64,000 nucleotides of DNA from Halichondria panicea (Eukaryota > Porifera > Demospongiae > Suberitida > Halichondriidae), in the NCBI RefSeq assembly GCF_963675165.1, contig NC_087387.1:6744683-6808682 (forward strand). Direction: 5' to 3'. The notes below the pieces were generated by a model. It was given only the letters and a program-made list of their open reading frames with translations, was not told the DNA's origin and searched no databases. A program made the position numbers and the translations under genes. This document shows, in pieces, positions 55,332 through 64,000 of this stretch (its first letter is position 1; each line of letters opens with the position of its first letter).

Positions 55332-57840
55332 ATGAGCGGACCTAACGCTAGTGTTTCATCTGATCCAGCAGCTACCAAGGCTACCAGTGTTGGCATTACC
55401 TCATCCCTAACTATGGACCCTAACACACCACACAAGACGGGGCACACTCCAGGTGAACATGAGTGCACATGACTACATGTTAGACTGGCGGCGACAGCCC
55501 CTCGTGTACCGCGAGGGACTGGCAAACTGTCTATCAGTCACTCGTCTCAGCTGCAACGAGCATTGCAGCCTATCAGATTGCTCAACGTCATATTAGCCCT
55601 GTAATTGTAACCGCACTTACACTTCAGGGGATTCAGTGCATTCCATAGTAGCTGAATCTCATAGCAAAATTTAACCACATTATCTATAAAGATATTCATG
55701 TTTAGTAGTGTCATACGATCTATTACACTTCCGCTGAGACGAGTGACTGAGAGGCAGTTTGCCAGTCGCTCGCGCTACACGCTCGGGCGGCTGTCGCCGC
55801 CAGTCTAACTACATGTGTAGAGTTGATACGAAAGCGAACGCATATCATATCGTATATCACCTGATTTTAGTATTGTGTGATTGTTGTTCATAGTATTGGT
55901 GAACCACACACACCATACACCCACACACACACCACGCACACCACACATACCACCACACATCACACAGGTCCACCCATGACGCCCACCACCAACCTCAAGG
56001 TCCTGGTAGCGGCTGCAGCAGCCGAGCGTGCCATTGACAGAGAATACCAAATAACCACTCACAAGAAGTCCAAGGTAAGAGACTTCACTAGCTCTAACAT
56101 GCACAAGGCCAGGGAGACATGTACCACATAATTATGTCCTCTGCTCCTCTTCTGTTTGAATGGGTGCAAATTGAGGGAATTTTTGCAAAGCTTTGAGCAA
56201 ATAAAGATAATAAAGTTGCACTAGAACAAACTGTTTGACAATCACAACACATAATTATACTATGTATTTCCCAGCACTGATATAACAGTATTTCCCCTGG
56301 CGGTACAGGTGAAGCGTCCATCATCTGGTGGGGGTGATGGTGTGGAGGGTGTGGCTTGTGAGGACGAGCAACCAGGACGCAAGAACAAGTCACTCTCGTT
56401 GCTCTGTCAAAGGTAATCTCATACCTCCATACAACTAGTACAATGTGACGTGTATTGTCTTATAATACATGTACAGTCTATTATACTTGCGCCCATAAAT
56501 TACAGTTCTATATTCATTTGTTTTGTGTACTAGCTGGTACATTCATAGTCTAGTATGACGTAATTATTTACATGTAGTTTCTCACAATTACTATACAATG
56601 TCTTATAATGGATGTTGCTTGCACCATTCTCTTCCTGCCTCAGATTTCTCACGATAGTTGAGACTGATGTTGGTGTGGGATGTGAGTTCAGCCTGGAGAC
56701 TGTGGCCGCCACTCTCGGCACTAACAGGCGGAGGATCTATGACATCATCAACGTGCTCGAGAGCTTGGAGATGATCGTCAAGCAGTCTAAGAACTGGTAC
56801 ATGTGGTTGGGACAGGACTGCCTACTGGTCACACTCGCTAAACTAAAGGTACAGAGTTAACAAGCATGCTGTTCATGTGTAGCAGATTTATGGTTGAGAT
56901 TTGACAAAAAAGCAACCAAAACAACCACACTTGTGTACACTGTGCATTACGTGTGTGTGCGTGTGCGTGCGTGCTGTGCGTGTGCGTGCGTGTGTGCACG
57001 TGTGTGCGTGCGAGTATTCACAGTGTACACTAACAGTCACACACTCTTGACCTCTTAATTGCTTCATGTTAACAGTATACATTTAGTGTACCCGTACTTC
57101 CTTGCTAAACAGCATATACCCGATACCTGTGCATGCTTACTGGGGCCCATTCCCATTCCAGGCCATGGCACGAGATGATTCTGATTTCCGCTCACTGTAC
57201 GAGTTTGAGGGGGTGGATGCACCTGAGCTGAGTGAGGGTGTGGAGAGTGTGATGTGTGAGGACGGCCCTGTGAGTCGCTGGGACAAGTCACTGGGCGTGC
57301 TCTGTCAGAAGTTTGTCATGCTCTTCCTCATAACACCCGTACGTAGGTCAATCTACGAAAGAAATATCCATTAACATACCTGTAAATTAACTAAATTAAC
57401 TGTTGTTGAGACTGTAGCAATAACAACCAGAATTGATTATAAATGTGGTAGCATTGTCATATGATTGTGTGATACAGTGTGCACTGTATAAGTAAACCAC
57501 CTCCATCTTTGCTGCCTCCCATACGTCATCTCTCTCTACCTTTGTTACCTCCCAGAGCCATGAGGTGACCCTGGAGTGTGCTGGTAGTCTACTCATGCCT
57601 GACAACTACGACTCCACCTCGGGTGGAACACAACCCACCAACAAGAGTGAGTGCTAGCTCCTACTGTACACTTCAATGTTGACTGCCCATAACTATTGTC
57701 CGATTGTCATAACTAGAGCTACAATAATTACGGTGTGTTTAGATTAATTTCAGGCAAATACACGTTTCTTTTTGTGAGAAATAAACATACGTATAATTAT
57801 AGTGATATGCGTACAGTCGTTAATATTATACTCTATGATT

Positions 57841-57876
<36 letters not shown>

Positions 57877-58895
57877 CCAAAGTTCGAAGGTTATACGACA
57901 TAGCCAATGTTCTCACCACTCTCAACCTGATACGTAAGAAGACGTTCCTTGCTCCCAACCATCGCAAGATGCCCGGCTATTACTGGTGTGGTCCGAGCCT
58001 CGAACAGATCGACGTGTTGCGTGAGTTCAACAACATGCAGTACCAGAAATACTATAGTTGCTAAGTGCTTGTTATCACAACACAGCGTTATAAACCCGTG
58101 CTGGTTTCAATCTGTTTGCGGCTTCATGGTGTCACCACAGTCCAATCTATAATACCTTAAACAACCCCTCAAATAATGCATGCCAAAACTTAGTTCCTAT
58201 ACTCAACATAAATCAGAAGCCATAATTGACCATAGAACTTCTGGAGCCAAATTTATTACCTGACAGTGTTCCATGCAATAGAGACAAACAGTCAAACTTT
58301 ACTCATTGTTATTTATTCCTCATGCAGCTGTGACCCGCAAGAGTGACTGCCCCACCTCTCTCTTTACTGCCAAGTCCTCCCTCTCTGGGGTTGCTCTCAC
58401 AAGACGGCCCTCATTCGGGAAGAACCGCCCGTTTATCCATCAGTACGAGGTCAAGGGTCAATCCAGCAAGCCCAGCTCTGCACCTGCGACCCCTGTGAAG
58501 GTTAAGGAGACTGGTTTCAAGAGAAGTATATCGTTTGGGGGCGGGGCTAATCCGAAACGCCCAGCTGGTAGTGAAAGGATAGACACCACAGCAGCAGCTA
58601 CTAGCAAAGGTACTCTATTGCAAGGGACAGTACACTTACTTAATTATTCCCCTAAAATTGAAATTTATATGCCAGTAATGAAGTGTGCTTAGTTTGAAAC
58701 CTTCACTGTACATGTGCTAAATGTATCAAGTCAGTGTAGTAATGGTAGACCTAGAATGGCGTTCTAATCTCTCTGTGTGTGTGTGTGTTTTCAGGTGCTC
58801 CTAAAGCTACCGACTATTTCTCTGAGATACGAGAATTTGAGGCTGAGATGATGAAGCACGTTCACAAGTACCCTCATGATATCCTACCACACTAG
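55332..58895 (+). CDS. E2F7/8: Atypical E2F transcription factor (E2F7/8 type)
   Basis: Exons: 55332-55452, 55968-56074, 56309-56412, 56644-56848, 57162-57338, 57556-57646, 57877-58020, 58328-58609, 58795-58895 (TAG). Two E2F DNA-binding domains are present, the hallmark of E2F7/E2F8, which repress E2F targets without DP partners. Domain 1: KSLSLLCQRFL, then TNRRRIYDIINVLESLEMI. Domain 2: KSLGVLCQKFVMLFL, then VRRLYDIANVLTTLNLIRK and a WCGPS end. Both RR(I/L)YDI recognition motifs are intact. All internal phases agree, including a phase-1 donor at 58020 (GTGAGT). Exon 1 has a Ser/Thr/Pro-rich start (MSGPNASVSS). The end is uncertain: exon 9 closes with HDILPH and a stop, but the ORF from 59161 looks like a further C-terminal exon. 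Expected to act in the nucleus in cell-cycle and endocycle control. Confidence 0.88.
55481..55807. mobile_element. MULE-like MITE in E2F7/8 intron 1
   Basis: The 327-base element has long imperfect TIRs of about 85 bases starting TAGACTGGCGGCGACAGCC, and is flanked by the 9-base direct repeat ACTACATGT (55472-55480 and 55808-55816). A 9-base target and long TIRs are typical of Mutator-like MITEs. No ORF. Confidence 0.88.
56951..57012 (+). repeat. (GT)n microsatellite in E2F7/8 intron 4
   Basis: GTGTGTGTGCGTGTGCGTGC-type repeat with regular GC interruptions. Confidence 0.85.
57842..57874 (+). repeat. (CA)n microsatellite abutting E2F7/8 exon 7
   Basis: About 33 bases of pure CA lead straight into the acceptor CAG at 57874-57876 and the second RRLYDI motif exon. 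Confidence 0.9.
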
Positions 58896-59160
58896 CAGTC
58901 ATGTCAACTCCCTGCATGTTGTAGCTTAGCCTCACTACATGCATGGTGTGGGTGTGATACTTCCTGCATGCCATTCAGTACTTCAACTACGTACAGTATA
59001 TTGCACTTCATTGTATGTTTAGAGCTGAAGTATATAGCACTGCTATTTTAAGTTGTCTATCTGGCTTTAATACTACTGTATTTGTTTATCACTTGCATGC
59101 TGTGTGTGTGTTCCTTGACTTCTTCTATACTGGCTCCATTGTTCCGTGAGTTCGTGCAGC

Positions 59161-60344
59161 GCTACACTTCCACTGTCGAGACTGTGTTTGGTGGTGGACG
59201 TACCATCCGACCTAAACCTGCCACGCCTCCATTTGGCAAGACCACACCCATTTTATCGGCCACCCCAATACCACCGTTATCTATGGACCCCTTCCATAGA
59301 GCTACTAATTCAATGGCACCCCTCCTTTCCAGTGCAACGACCAATCAGATAGCAGCGCCAAAGACAAGTATTGAATCGCAAATTCAACCTACTGTGACGA
59401 CACCTCGAATGAACTCTGACCCTATAACTAAACCTGCAGCTGATGAGCCGCCCTCACTAGTAGGAGTCACCCAAACTGCCAAGGACCTCATGCTGATGAT
59501 GGGAAATCTACTCACCAAACTAACTCCTGACCAGCTGCCATCGGAGACACCTCCTGTGATTCTCGAGTGCCCCGAAATGATTACTACTGTTGGATATTCT
59601 AAGCGCTACGAAGAAGAGAAACAATTGCAAATGTCCACCACCAGTTTGATGAAACCTGCTGTATCTGATCTTGGATCCGGACCTGGCATATCTGGCATAC
59701 CTGGAATGGAACCTGGCCTGAAAACATCAATGGCTCCTATGTGTATACCGTTGTCCTCTCAAGTTCTAAGTTCGCTTGTATCGCAAAAATCGATTCCAGT
59801 GATAAATGAACGGACTGGACAACCGAGTGTTTCGATTCCCAACCACATCTCTAACTTTAGCAATATTTCCCAAAGTGCTCTACTAGCTGGCCAAATTGTC
59901 ACCTGCCTTCAACCGAACGTTGACATTACTGCAACAACTTTGAGCAATCAAATCCCCATCTCTTGGCTGCCCCAACTCAGCTCCCTGCTCCTGCCTACTG
60001 TTGCTAACCACACACCTATACCTAACTCTAACAGCCCAACTATTGGAACAGTGAAAAATGGAACCACCTCTCAGTCTCAGTATAACTTGCAAGCTAGCAA
60101 GGAGAAGATGGTGGGAACTGCGAGCAATGCAAATAATAGAGTGCCTTTAGCGTCTGTGCAAAAGGCACAATTTATGGTACCACAATGTTCACGAAAAGAG
60201 GCTCTTAAATGCACGGAGGATAATCATGCCCAAGAGAATGCGATGCCTTCCCCGAAGAGGTTCAAGTTGAGTGCTACAGGTTCACAGCGGCAATTTCCTG
60301 TGAAAGATAGTCAACCGCTGGCTCAGCTCAGGAGAGCCAACTAA
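59161..60344 (+). CDS. Probable C-terminal exon of E2F7/8
   Basis: An open frame of about 394 codons follows a pyrimidine-rich acceptor (TTCGTGCAG at 59152-59160) and ends at TAA 60342-60344. It starts RYTSTVETVFGGGRTIRPKP, is rich in Pro, Ser, Thr, Gln and Asn, contains VTQTAKDLMLMMGNLLTKL and, near the end, a basic SPKRFKLSATG. There is no convincing ATG of its own at the 5' end, so it is best read as a downstream exon. A matching phase-0 donor at the end of E2F exon 9 (58795-58895) is not obvious; the splice may use a weak site or skip exon 9's stop. It could alternatively be a separate gene with an unseen first exon. Confidence 0.55.
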
Positions 60345-61368
60345 CAGAGCTTACTAGAACTAAACTAGGAGATTAATTCAATAAGTGTGGTTCTGTTGTA
60401 CTGAGAATTATTAATGTGTGCAGTATACTGTGGCTATAAGTGTACGTGATTGTGTTGATGACCCTATTGTTGACAATAACAATGAAATTAATTGTCTCGA
60501 GTCCTGGCCGCGGATTAGTCCTTATATGCTGGTGGTTCATTGTGCATCTGTAGGGCACTAGTAGATTCTGTAGGGCTTCAGTACAAGCCTATAGCTGATA
60601 TCAAAAGTCTGATACAGAGCAACTGCAAGCAAGGAGAGCGATATACTGTTAATCTGCTATACAAGTAAGATACCAAATGCAGTGAATGTGCTGCTCCATG
60701 CAAGTGAACTGAGTTGCTAGGTAGAGCTTTATTGTACTGTGGCTGTACAGTGCAAAACTTTAGGGTGGTATAGTTTTAGTTTAGTGGTGTTTCAGCATGA
60801 GAAACTTACAGTGCATGTGCTTCTCATAATAAGTGCTAACTTAATCCTATACTTTTGTCAACCATGCATACGATGCCTAATAGACACTAGTTGATATAGC
60901 TAGATCTATATAATTATGTTATACATGGGAAGTATACATGGGAAAAGTGCCTCAGAGGAGGTGTACTATGGGACTTAGTATATACCTATATACAACCAGT
61001 TACTTAGTATCCCGTCAAACTTGTTGTATTACACTAGTATCTAATTCTCAAATTAGACACTTTTTTGGAGGTGTCCATGCATGTGATTTAGAAGCCTTCA
61101 GGCATGCGTAGTACCCTCACTACACTCGGGATACTCTCATAGACACCTCATAAACAGTGTCTAACTATCTCATAAATGCCGACTGGGATATTTTGTTATT
61201 GCAAGTGCAACATTATAATTCCCTTGTGGTTATTACCATAATTGGCCAGGGTTCGTGTATACTTTAAAGCATTCCACCCACCAACTAAACGAACTTTCAT
61301 AACATATGTTTTCACTCATACAGTTTCACTGATTAACGCCCTGAACTTCATGTACAAGCCAAGTATCG
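60345..61368. other. Intergenic between E2F7/8 and GABA-B-like receptor
   Basis: No gene. A foldback repeat lies at 61053-61164. Confidence 0.5.
61053..61164. repeat. Foldback repeat
   Basis: TTAGACACTTTTTTGGAGGTGTC on the left has its imperfect inverse GACACCTCATAAACAGTGTCTAA on the right; the centre also pairs in part (AGCCTTCAGGCATGCG). About 112 bases, no coding content. It lies about 200 bases upstream of the receptor start. Confidence 0.65.
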
Positions 61369-63663
61369 ATGGCTAGCTTCCAAATATTTGTTGCTTACAT
61401 TCTCGCTACCACATTGGTACTGACTGCAGCTGGTGCCAAGAACAGAACATTACATATCCTTTGTCTATTACCGTACAACGAGCCTCCATTCTATCCATCG
61501 TGGGATGATGGACCTCAGATCAGATTAGCACTGGAAATGGCCAAAGAGGAGATCAATAATCAGACAGCAATACTACCAGAATATCGTATAGAACTGATTC
61601 ACAACAACAGTGGATGTCAGCACACAAGTAAAGCTTATGAGGCGGTGTTTGCCAATGTCTATTCTCAATTTGCTCCCAAACGAGTGGTTGGTATTATAGG
61701 TCCTGGTTGTTCGAGTTCATCAGCTGCAGTAGGTTCGTTGCTAGGTCGTGAGCAGCTGTCATTAGTGACAGTTCATAGCGGAGGCAGCCTGATACTGGCC
61801 AATAGAACTACATATCGTTACGCTCTGAGCTCTATCAGCTCATCGGAAAAATTTGCTAAATTAGCCGTGGAACTAATGATAAAGAACAGCTGGACCAAAG
61901 TGGGAGTATTATTTGAAGAAACTCGTACATTTTACTCATCAATTGCCAGTGAAGTCCAAAAACTTGTATCACTAAACAGAACACTTAGTATTGTTTCTAC
62001 ACCTGTGTTCAATACCTACATACCACTAAGAGAACTGGTACGAAAAAATGGCCTTCGGATAAACTTCTTGCTAACAGCGAAGAACATCACGCAACGAACT
62101 CTTTGTCTAGCACAACATTTCGGGATGGTATATCCAGCCTACCAATGGATTGTCACCGTCAACACATTCGATGAGATTGCTAGTAACGTGAGCTTCTATT
62201 ACGAGGGTAAAAAATACACATGTTCCGAAAAAGACATTAAAACTATTGCTCTCGATAGAAGTTTATTTCTTGTCTATCGATTATCAGCAATCAACGAGTC
62301 GTCACCGTCAACCTATTCTAGACATTCATTCAACGAATACGATCAACTCATTCAAAAAGGAATCGAGGAAAGCAATTTGCAGAGCGGCCTACTTAACAGG
62401 CCCGCTATCGAGTATTCCGTATGGACCTCGTACTTTTACGATTCACTGTGGGCGTGGTCTGTTGTTTTAGACAACCTTACAGAAAGTCTTGACCTCAGAA
62501 CTTACAAATACGGAAATACAACCGTGTCGGATATGATTTTAGACGAGTTCTATCGCTTGGATTTTAAGGGTGTGTCAGGAAGAATTGCGTTTGACAATAA
62601 GTCGGGATTTGGGTTGAGATCTGTTTCTGTGCTACAGGTGACAAATGGCATATCAAAAGCTGTTGCTTATCTTAAGAACGGAAACACGCTTATACCGATA
62701 GACAATCTGTTGGAATCAATACCTGACAAGTTTGATTCTGCAGATACAGTGAGCAATGAAGTTGTTGGTATCTTCTTCACTATTACAATCATAGAACTGG
62801 TGGTATTGGTGGTGCTAAATCTTCTCACGTACAAATATCGGACCCATCCGTCCGTTAAAGCATCATGCATCAAACTAAACCAAATCATGTTCGTCGGATG
62901 CTACTGTTTCATTCTAACAATATTTTTCTTCACTCTGCAGTCTTCTAAACTACTGAGTAATGTTCCATGGGTAACTGTGGCACTGTGTAACCTGTCTTGG
63001 TACTGGATGCTGCCTCTATCGTTTACACTGACTTTCGGAACAGTGGCTGTTCGAACGTGGAGATTGTATCGCATATTTACACACTATCTGAATCCAGGAC
63101 GCTTCATTACTGACTTCTACCTCATCGTGTTTGTATTCATTTTGTTATTGATAGATGCGCTATTTGGAACAATCCTGACAACACTTAATCCTCAACATTT
63201 TGGCCTAATTAATACAACTTCTATTGATGGAAATGCAACATTTTTATACTATTTCCGGACATGTGGAAGTCGAATTCCAGCGTTAACAATTGGACTAGTT
63301 GTCGGTCCCAAAGCTTTGCTCATGGCAGCTGTGTTGATGCTTACTGTGCTAACTCGGAACATAAAGAGCAAATCCTTCACCACGAAGACTTTACGTATAC
63401 TAATCTATCTAATCATCCCAGTGATGGTGCTGGGATTTGTAATATATTACTTCTTCTATTTCGAGGTACCGACATTGACCGTACCTTTCTACTCATCAGT
63501 GATAACTTTTAACATCATGTTAGTGTTGTTTGTTGCTTTGATATGTTTCCCGCCACTACTGCCCAAGTTACAAGAGGGATTCTACAAAATTGTTCGAAAG
63601 AACAAACCACTGTACGAGGCTCGTGTGGAGATCCAAATTAACAGTTTACCCATATCCTTTTAA
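61369..63663 (+). CDS. GABA-B-like metabotropic receptor (class C GPCR), single exon
   Basis: One uninterrupted frame of 764 residues. Signal peptide about 1-23 (MASFQIFVAYILATTLVLTA). Ligand-binding Venus-flytrap domain about 28-430, with LCLLPYNEPPFYPSWDDG, the lobe-1 segment GPGCSSSSAAVGSLL, and NSWTKVGVLFEE. There is no cysteine-rich domain between it and the helices, which separates it from mGlu and taste receptors and fits the GABA-B group. Seven helices at about 465-488, 507-526, 535-556, 583-606, 639-662, 677-698 and 707-731; the TFGTVAVRTWRLYRIF stretch after helix 3 is typical of GABA-B receptors. The tail is only about 30 residues with no coiled coil, so GABA-B type heterodimer pairing is not expected from the tail. 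The ligand is unknown. Intronless, unlike vertebrate GABA-B genes. Confidence 0.9.
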   Translation: MASFQIFVAYILATTLVLTAAGAKNRTLHILCLLPYNEPPFYPSWDDGPQIRLALEMAKEEINNQTAILPEYRIELIHNNSGCQHTSKAYEAVFANVYSQFAPKRVVGIIGPGCSSSSAAVGSLLGREQLSLVTVHSGGSLILANRTTYRYALSSISSSEKFAKLAVELMIKNSWTKVGVLFEETRTFYSSIASEVQKLVSLNRTLSIVSTPVFNTYIPLRELVRKNGLRINFLLTAKNITQRTLCLAQHFGMVYPAYQWIVTVNTFDEIASNVSFYYEGKKYTCSEKDIKTIALDRSLFLVYRLSAINESSPSTYSRHSFNEYDQLIQKGIEESNLQSGLLNRPAIEYSVWTSYFYDSLWAWSVVLDNLTESLDLRTYKYGNTTVSDMILDEFYRLDFKGVSGRIAFDNKSGFGLRSVSVLQVTNGISKAVAYLKNGNTLIPIDNLLESIPDKFDSADTVSNEVVGIFFTITIIELVVLVVLNLLTYKYRTHPSVKASCIKLNQIMFVGCYCFILTIFFFTLQSSKLLSNVPWVTVALCNLSWYWMLPLSFTLTFGTVAVRTWRLYRIFTHYLNPGRFITDFYLIVFVFILLLIDALFGTILTTLNPQHFGLINTTSIDGNATFLYYFRTCGSRIPALTIGLVVGPKALLMAAVLMLTVLTRNIKSKSFTTKTLRILIYLIIPVMVLGFVIYYFFYFEVPTLTVPFYSSVITFNIMLVLFVALICFPPLLPKLQEGFYKIVRKNKPLYEARVEIQINSLPISF

Positions 63664-64000
63664 ATTCTTATTCTGCACTGTATTATTATTCATAATCATT
63701 AATTGTACTCATGCATCATAATGCATAACAGTAGTCATGTGTCCCTCGATCCCTCTGTCGTTGGCATACATCAAAAGGGTCCCAGCAGATTCTTAGATCT
63801 TCTGAGTACTCTGCATGGGAAAGCGTATATAAGTTTAATATTTCCAAAACTATAAAGGAGGTTAGCAACGAAAATATTTGTTACTGCACATCGGGATCAT
63901 TAAGACGAAAGTCAAATGAGTTATGTACACATGCAACTGACACACGACATAATTAATATAATCATGATTCTCAGTGTTATCTTGCTGACTTGAACTGATC
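63664..64000. other. 3' flank, no gene seen
   Basis: AT-rich sequence after the receptor stop. No coding or RNA feature is recognised before the window edge. Confidence 0.5.

Noticed and set aside
55226-55525. Minus-strand ORF rich in Cys and Val across the CA tract
   Set aside because: It is a translation of the microsatellite (repeated CV) and crosses an E2F7/8 exon; not a gene.
59082-59160. Start of the 59-60 kb ORF at 59082
   Set aside because: The first codon there is TTG, and the following stretch (LCVCSLTSS) reads through a pyrimidine tract that looks like an intron end; an exon start at 59161 is preferred.
1-64000. tRNA, rRNA or other structured RNA genes
   Set aside because: No tRNA-like A/B boxes with a cloverleaf or rRNA segments were noticed by eye; a covariance-model scan would be needed to exclude small RNAs.

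Overview
This window comes from a eukaryotic, intron-containing, AT-rich animal genome. A demosponge is the best guess, Amphimedon-like in style. The reasons are short introns of mostly 50-90 bases, a very large local expansion of scavenger-receptor cysteine-rich (SRCR) membrane receptors, an atypical E2F7/8 gene and a GABA-B-like class C receptor. The species assignment is inference; no marker gene fixes it.

Positions 1-54,350 hold a dense cluster of SRCR receptor genes, pseudogenes and gene pieces on both strands. The common plan is a signal-peptide exon, two exons per SRCR domain (all these introns are phase 1), a stalk plus transmembrane helix at the end of the last ectodomain exon, then one phase-2 intron and a single cytoplasmic-tail exon. 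I separate six ectodomain families: I (MNTL signal, 2 SRCR), II (single copy, 2 SRCR), III (MASML signal, 3 SRCR), IV (MMIQL signal, 2 SRCR), V (MASICLV signal, 2 SRCR) and VI (MANII signal, 2 SRCR). I also separate four tyrosine-rich tails, A to D. Uninterrupted copies with a full tail are at 10.5-11.8 kb (VI), 15.7-17.2 kb (IV), 23.8-25.3 kb (V), 32.1-33.4 kb (V), 42.3-44.0 kb (I), 46.5-48.2 kb (IV, tail end altered) and 52.1-54.3 kb (III). A family I copy at 20.1-21.3 kb has a cut tail, and a family V copy at 22.0-23.1 kb has lost its membrane helix in frame. The rest carry one or more frameshifts or stops.

The cluster is mirrored. A plus-strand tandem array of family V genes (22-37.7 kb) sits between two flanks whose genes recur in opposite orientation (about 3-18 kb and 38-48 kb). 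Indels between paralogues are often 2- or 4-base palindromic insertions. Several transposons can be dated against the duplications because paralogous empty sites are present in the window.

Positions 54.3-60.4 kb hold an atypical E2F (E2F7/8, two DNA-binding domains) with a plausible promoter and a MULE-like MITE in intron 1. Positions 61.4-63.7 kb hold a single-exon GABA-B-like receptor.

Working idea (inference): the cluster is a fast-evolving set of surface recognition receptors in which variable SRCR ectodomains are recombined with a few Tyr-motif signalling tails, giving signalling, soluble and short-tail forms from one chassis.
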